Notes under the pieces: model-generated
Told to the model about the DNA's origin: nothing
Seen by the model: only the letters and a program-made list of their open reading frames with translations
Databases searched by the model: none
Assembly: GCF_947242115.1 (NCBI RefSeq)
Contig: NC_074714.1
Span: forward strand, 42,452,149 to 42,516,148
Direction of reading: 5' to 3'
Length of the DNA stretch: 64,000 nt
DNA from: Biomphalaria glabrata
Lineage: Eukaryota; Mollusca; Gastropoda; Planorbidae
Shown: positions 60,234 through 64,000 of the stretch, piece by piece
How the letters are laid out: the number at the start of each line of letters is the position of its first letter
How positions within the stretch are numbered: position 1 is the stretch's first letter
Translations under genes and position numbers: made by a program

Positions 60234-60984
60234 GCATAGAACATTAGGCTACAATAGATCTAGATCAAGCGGATTGTAAATAAACACATTTTACAGGTGA
60301 GTGGTTTTAATTAAAGTCCCCAATACTGATTGGAGCTCTAGAAATGAGACTTAAGGATCTATACAAACACACTTCAGTACACCGAGCGTCATTGAACCGT
60401 CTTAAATGCGTTGCATCTGGAAAGTTCGATAAAGTAACAAACTGTACGCCCCGATATTGACGTGACTCAATGTAAGTAGGTCCATTAGGATACAGTGAAA
60501 TTGTAGCGTATATAAGCCTGATAGTGTAATAAATATACATGTTTTTATTTAGACAGTTTCCTAAAGGACGATGCTGTTTATTGCAACATATAGACGATTA
60601 AGGTTTGCTTGTGTTTGGAATAAGACCACATGACTTTGCTAGTCTTTGAGATGAACACAAAGAAAGAATGAACAATACCATCTGTTAACATTCAGCATCT
60701 GATGGCTGGTATGGAACTGTCCAGAAGAACTTGAAGATGGTTTCTGGAAAGCGGGAAGTAATGCCGCAAGGCCATAAGGATGGCGTAACTTGTGAAAGGG
60801 TCTACAAAAAGAAAGGCAGACTAACATGTTTTCATGACCTCAATACTGGAGAATTGTTTTAAACGTCCATTTTAAGGAAATTGATAGACTATCAGGGAAA
60901 AACAAACATAGTGAACTACCGAGAGAACATTGCACATGCCGGGGGTGTAACAAGTAATCGTTATTCCCTCCCCCCACACACACA

Positions 60985-61187
60985 TACACATCTTTAACAT
61001 AAACATCTTTAATATAAACATCTTTAACATACACATCTTTAACATACACATCTTTAACATACACATCTTTAACATACACATCTTTAACATACACATCTTT
61101 AACATACACATCTTTAACATACACATCTTTAACATACACATCTTTAACATACACATCTTTAACATACACATCTTTAACGTAAACACG
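60985..61187. repeat. 15-bp minisatellite
   Basis: About 13 head-to-tail units of ACATCTTTAACATAC with few variants. Because 15 is a multiple of three, every frame stays open, giving repeated Val-Lys-Asp-Val-Tyr or Met-Leu-Lys-Met-Cys on minus; these frames are not genes. Confidence 0.95.
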
Positions 61188-61328
61188 CGCGTTCCAAGTC
61201 CACTATGTCGTTTCTCATGAGAACCATTATAGAAGTTTCCATAAGAGCACTCGGCCTTACGCCTCGAGCCATATGAAGAGGGGAGGATGGTTTATAATGG
61301 ACCAAGTGCCCGATACAGTTTTGATCAA

Positions 61329-61600
61329 ATGAGCGATCACTTCAGACAGAGGGGTCGTTAAGGATCCAGTCTCTCATTCTTGGATACTGCGAGAAAAGGT
61401 TTCCAGTTATTAAAGGTCTAGAAGGGCTGGGTTTTGACTCTTCAACGGATACTTTAAAACGAAATCTCATTCTCGAGGGTCTGGCTGTTCAGGCTCACCC
61501 TGTGAAAACTAGCATTATCAATAAAAGACCTGTTCGTTTGAGATATAGTTATGATATTCTTGGTACACTTAAAGCTGCCCAGTTGATTGACACCTCTTAG
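61329..61600 (+). other. Unassigned open frame, about 90 codons, no start
   Basis: The plus strand is open from a TGA near 61327 to the TAG at about 61598-61600. It contains LILGYCEKRFPVIKGLEGLG, DTLKRNLILEGLAVQAHPVK and RPVRLRYSYDILGTLKAAQL. Composition is protein-like, not repetitive. There is no ATG and no convincing acceptor. I do not recognise it; a transposon or exon fragment is possible. Confidence 0.3.
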
Positions 61601-61734
61601 ACATTCAATAGCTGGCATTTAAATTCGTGGTTAGTGATAGGGCGGATTCTTGATACAGCGGAACAATCAGATCTAAATAGGTCTATTAATACTCCAAAGT
61701 AGCCTAACTTATCATAGTTAAAAAGAAAACAACA

Positions 61735-61878
61735 ACTTTCAGGCCAGGTACTCATTAGAGTTGGGTGGCTTCAGGGACGCAATAAGAAAACAAGAATCCC
61801 TAAATTCAAAAGCGCAGTCTTCACCCGAGACCCCACGTTTCGGAAGCCAAGCGCTATACCACTCAGCCACCGCACCCT
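61735..61878 (-). repeat. tRNA-derived SINE with clear tRNA-like head
   Basis: On the minus strand, GTGCGGTGGCTGAGTGGTAT followed by AGCGCTTGGCTTCCG is an A-box region much like Ser/Leu-type tRNA. A degraded B box GGTCTCGGGTGAAGAC follows, then a body ending GTACCTGGCCTGAAAG. Related to the SINE at 1553-1806. Not a functional tRNA gene: no acceptor stem closes. Confidence 0.7.
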
Positions 61879-61906
61879 GCTAAAATAATAATGAACGTAG
61901 ACTGCA

Positions 61907-62411
61907 ATGTTTTCTAAACCCCATTATTTTCTTAATTACAAAGTACAGATAACACCAGTTATAAAAAATTTAGTAATGAAATCAAGTAGGCTTACATGCT
62001 ATATTAAAGGTATGTCTAACTTACCAAAGAAACCATTAAGCGACGAAAGAATACGAACGTGTGTAGCAGTTAATAACCTCGATTTGAATTACGGCTTAAT
62101 AATAGTTAAAAACTCTTTTTATGAGCAATTTATTGCTGATCTACACACCCCTCCCCTTCACACCTACCGTCTGAAGATCGTTGTCGCACCGTCTTAATAG
62201 ACGTGCTATTATTTTCTGAGCTTGTTTCATTGAACATAGATTATATGAGTAGACCAGAGAGAAAATATAAGAGGAGTGGCAGACGATGATATCTTTCTAC
62301 AAATCCAACGCTATCTCCCGCCAAAAAGAAATCCTAATTATAACAAGTATTTAAAAAAATGCAAACACACATTTTTTTTTCATATAAATTTGGAGTAAGA
62401 GAGGCAACTAT
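61907..62411. other. Unassigned intergenic sequence
   Basis: A 96-codon frame at 61907-62197 has no family, splice or codon support and I treat it as chance. Nothing else recognised. Confidence 0.35.
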
Positions 62412-62419
62412 TTTTATGT

Positions 62420-63360
62420 AGTGTTTCTCAAACTGAGGGGAGCGCTCCCCCTTAGAGGGGGTCTTGCCAAGTGGGAGAGGAATACGAGGTCGTTCAATTT
62501 ATTTGTAAGGAAAAAAATGCGTTTTCTTTGTAGTTATAAATGTAGGTTTGAATATTAACTACTAAAATAACCATGTTTGAAATATTACAATGTTTCAATT
62601 AAGTAAGAGACGTTGTTTCGTCTTAGAGATAGGACCTTTGAAAATCGTAAACTGTTTTCGCGAGAGACGTCTGCTGCAATATTGACTCTAATCTTTTTGA
62701 GAAGACATTTCAAAATGCTATTCTTCTCGACTTTATGTAAGATCTGTCGGATTTCATTCGAATCTCGTACATAATTGTGTTAACGACTTTTACGTAACAA
62801 AAAAAAGTTCTGCGACAAAACGTCCAACTAAGTTAACACAAATATAGTCTTATGACAAAAAAAACACATTATATAGGTACGTTCGCTATATATACCTCGA
62901 ATGCCCCTCGCATAATGCCATTGAGAAAATGGTGAGTTGTAGACGAAATAGCACGAATTTCTGAAGCAAGAAAACGCATGGTTACGGTCCCCGCTTAGGA
63001 TACAGTTGGGGGAGCTTACATTCCTACCAAGACCACCTTATTCGCTGCAAGGGAAACCTATTGCCGTTCCAATACTATAACCAGAAAGATTTTTTTTTTT
63101 GAGTAAAAAAAAAAGACTATAAAATTATAATCGAATTTTCTTTTTCGATCAAAATAAAAGAATAAATGAATTATCTGTATAGCCTATAAATACAAAGAAA
63201 AAACTGGAACATTTTATACTTTCATACTGTCTGCAAAAGTGTTTTTTTTTCATTACATCTCTAAAACTATACCGGACCACACTGTGGGAGTTTACAGCAC
63301 ACCCACAGACCACCGGGGGGGGGGAGGCGGCGAGCCAATAGTGAAAGTTTGAGAATCACT
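62420..63360. mobile_element. hAT-type element, old
   Basis: Left AGTGTTTCTCAAACTGAGGG and right, inverted, AGTGATTCTCAAACTTTCAC resemble the hAT ends at 31781-32702. G/C-rich subterminal blocks (GAGGGGAGCGCTCCCCCTTA and a G-run near 63315) sit at both ends. No clear 8-bp duplication and no coding. Confidence 0.6.
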
Positions 63361-64000
63361 CTTAAACAGCTGGGGAGAAAACTAGTACATTTTGCTCATA
63401 CCAATTAAACGAATGCTCCAATAAAAAAAAATGTATATATGAGACAGAAAATCAATAATACATACAACTTTTACAGTAAAATTATTTCCCCGCTAGCTTG
63501 TGGTCGGCCTCACATCTAACAGATCCTATTTCAAATTTTATATTTTGAAGCTTTGATTCACTCATCAACTGATATTCAAATTTGCAATTCATACGTTTTT
63601 GTGCAGTGATGTTGTCTCCCTTTACTACTTTGTAACAATATAAAATAGAAGCTTATCACGCACAATGTTACATTCAGCCGTCAGACATCTTCATCGAGTC
63701 TTCCCGTGGAGCTGATGTACCGTCTTTATTAAGACAGTCACATCTTTAAGATTGTATTCAATAGCTCTGGCCCTTTCTTTTGAAATGAGATTAGGTCTAG
63801 TTTTGAATAATTGTATTTTGCTTCTATCAGACCGTTGAGACGGATGTCTTTTGTGTAACTTTCTGTCTCAAAGCCTTGGGCGCAAAGAAATAAGTAAGTC
63901 AAGGTTTAAGCTTCTGAATGGAATTGTTAGGTTAACGTCCAGGGAGTCAATCACAGGACAGTTTGTCATTTAAGTACAAATCTTGAGTATCACGTGTTTA
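63361..64000. other. Unassigned right edge
   Basis: No exon, repeat border or RNA gene that I can support. Confidence 0.4.

Noticed and set aside
60840-61186. Frames with VKDVY or MLKMC repeats
   Set aside because: The 15-bp minisatellite keeps all frames open; no start context or family.
61800-61878. Functional tRNA gene
   Set aside because: The A-box region is tRNA-like but the B box is degraded and no acceptor stem pairs; it is a SINE head.

Overview
This window is nuclear DNA from an intron-rich, AT-rich animal, most likely a mollusc and probably a freshwater gastropod (Biomphalaria/Bulinus-like). The evidence is spliceosomal introns with GT-AG borders, conserved animal housekeeping genes, tRNA-derived SINEs of a kind I associate with pulmonate snails, and many non-LTR, hAT, Helitron and piggyBac-like remnants. 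The species call is inference. No bacterial, organellar or CRISPR features are present.

Host genes. (1) 2167-2301 (-): first coding exon of an unrecognised gene that continues off the left edge or into exons I could not find. (2) 20231-32932 (+): a complete 27-exon exportin-T (XPOT, nuclear export of tRNA), 963 residues, with a 3' UTR ending near 34.12 kb. (3) 35814-42252 (-): the splicing factor ISY1, complete except for its separate ATG exon, for which 49830-49832 is the best candidate. XPOT and ISY1 are convergent. (4) 56964-59948 (-): three 5' exons of a secreted protein that looks meteorin-like; its later exons were not found.

Repeat landscape. 1-20 kb is almost all repeat: polypyrimidine tracts, a dispersed family seen about six times, two Helitrons (one with a hAT element inserted near its 3' hairpin), LINE 3' ends, a piggyBac-like element (9689-12170) carrying a five-unit tandem array of SINE-like monomers, a short hAT-type MITE with a perfect 8-bp target duplication, and a TTAA-flanked element (17234-19518) built of tandem repeats and ending 0.7 kb before the XPOT start codon. 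The XPOT intron at 31.8-32.7 kb holds a hAT element with a LINE scrap inside. The ISY1 introns hold an antisense CR1/Jockey-like LINE, a hAT element with a perfect 8-bp duplication and, if the candidate start exon is right, also a 3-kb terminal-inverted-repeat element and a third Helitron.

50-56 kb is a graveyard: a pogo/Tigger-type transposase remnant, two copies of a LINE ending in a C2H2-type finger, and CR1-like pieces, one nested in a LINE. 56-64 kb carries the meteorin-like exons among SINEs, two minisatellites and hAT-type MITEs.

Exon borders were placed by hand from splice sites, reading phase and remembered orthologue sequence. No alignment was run.
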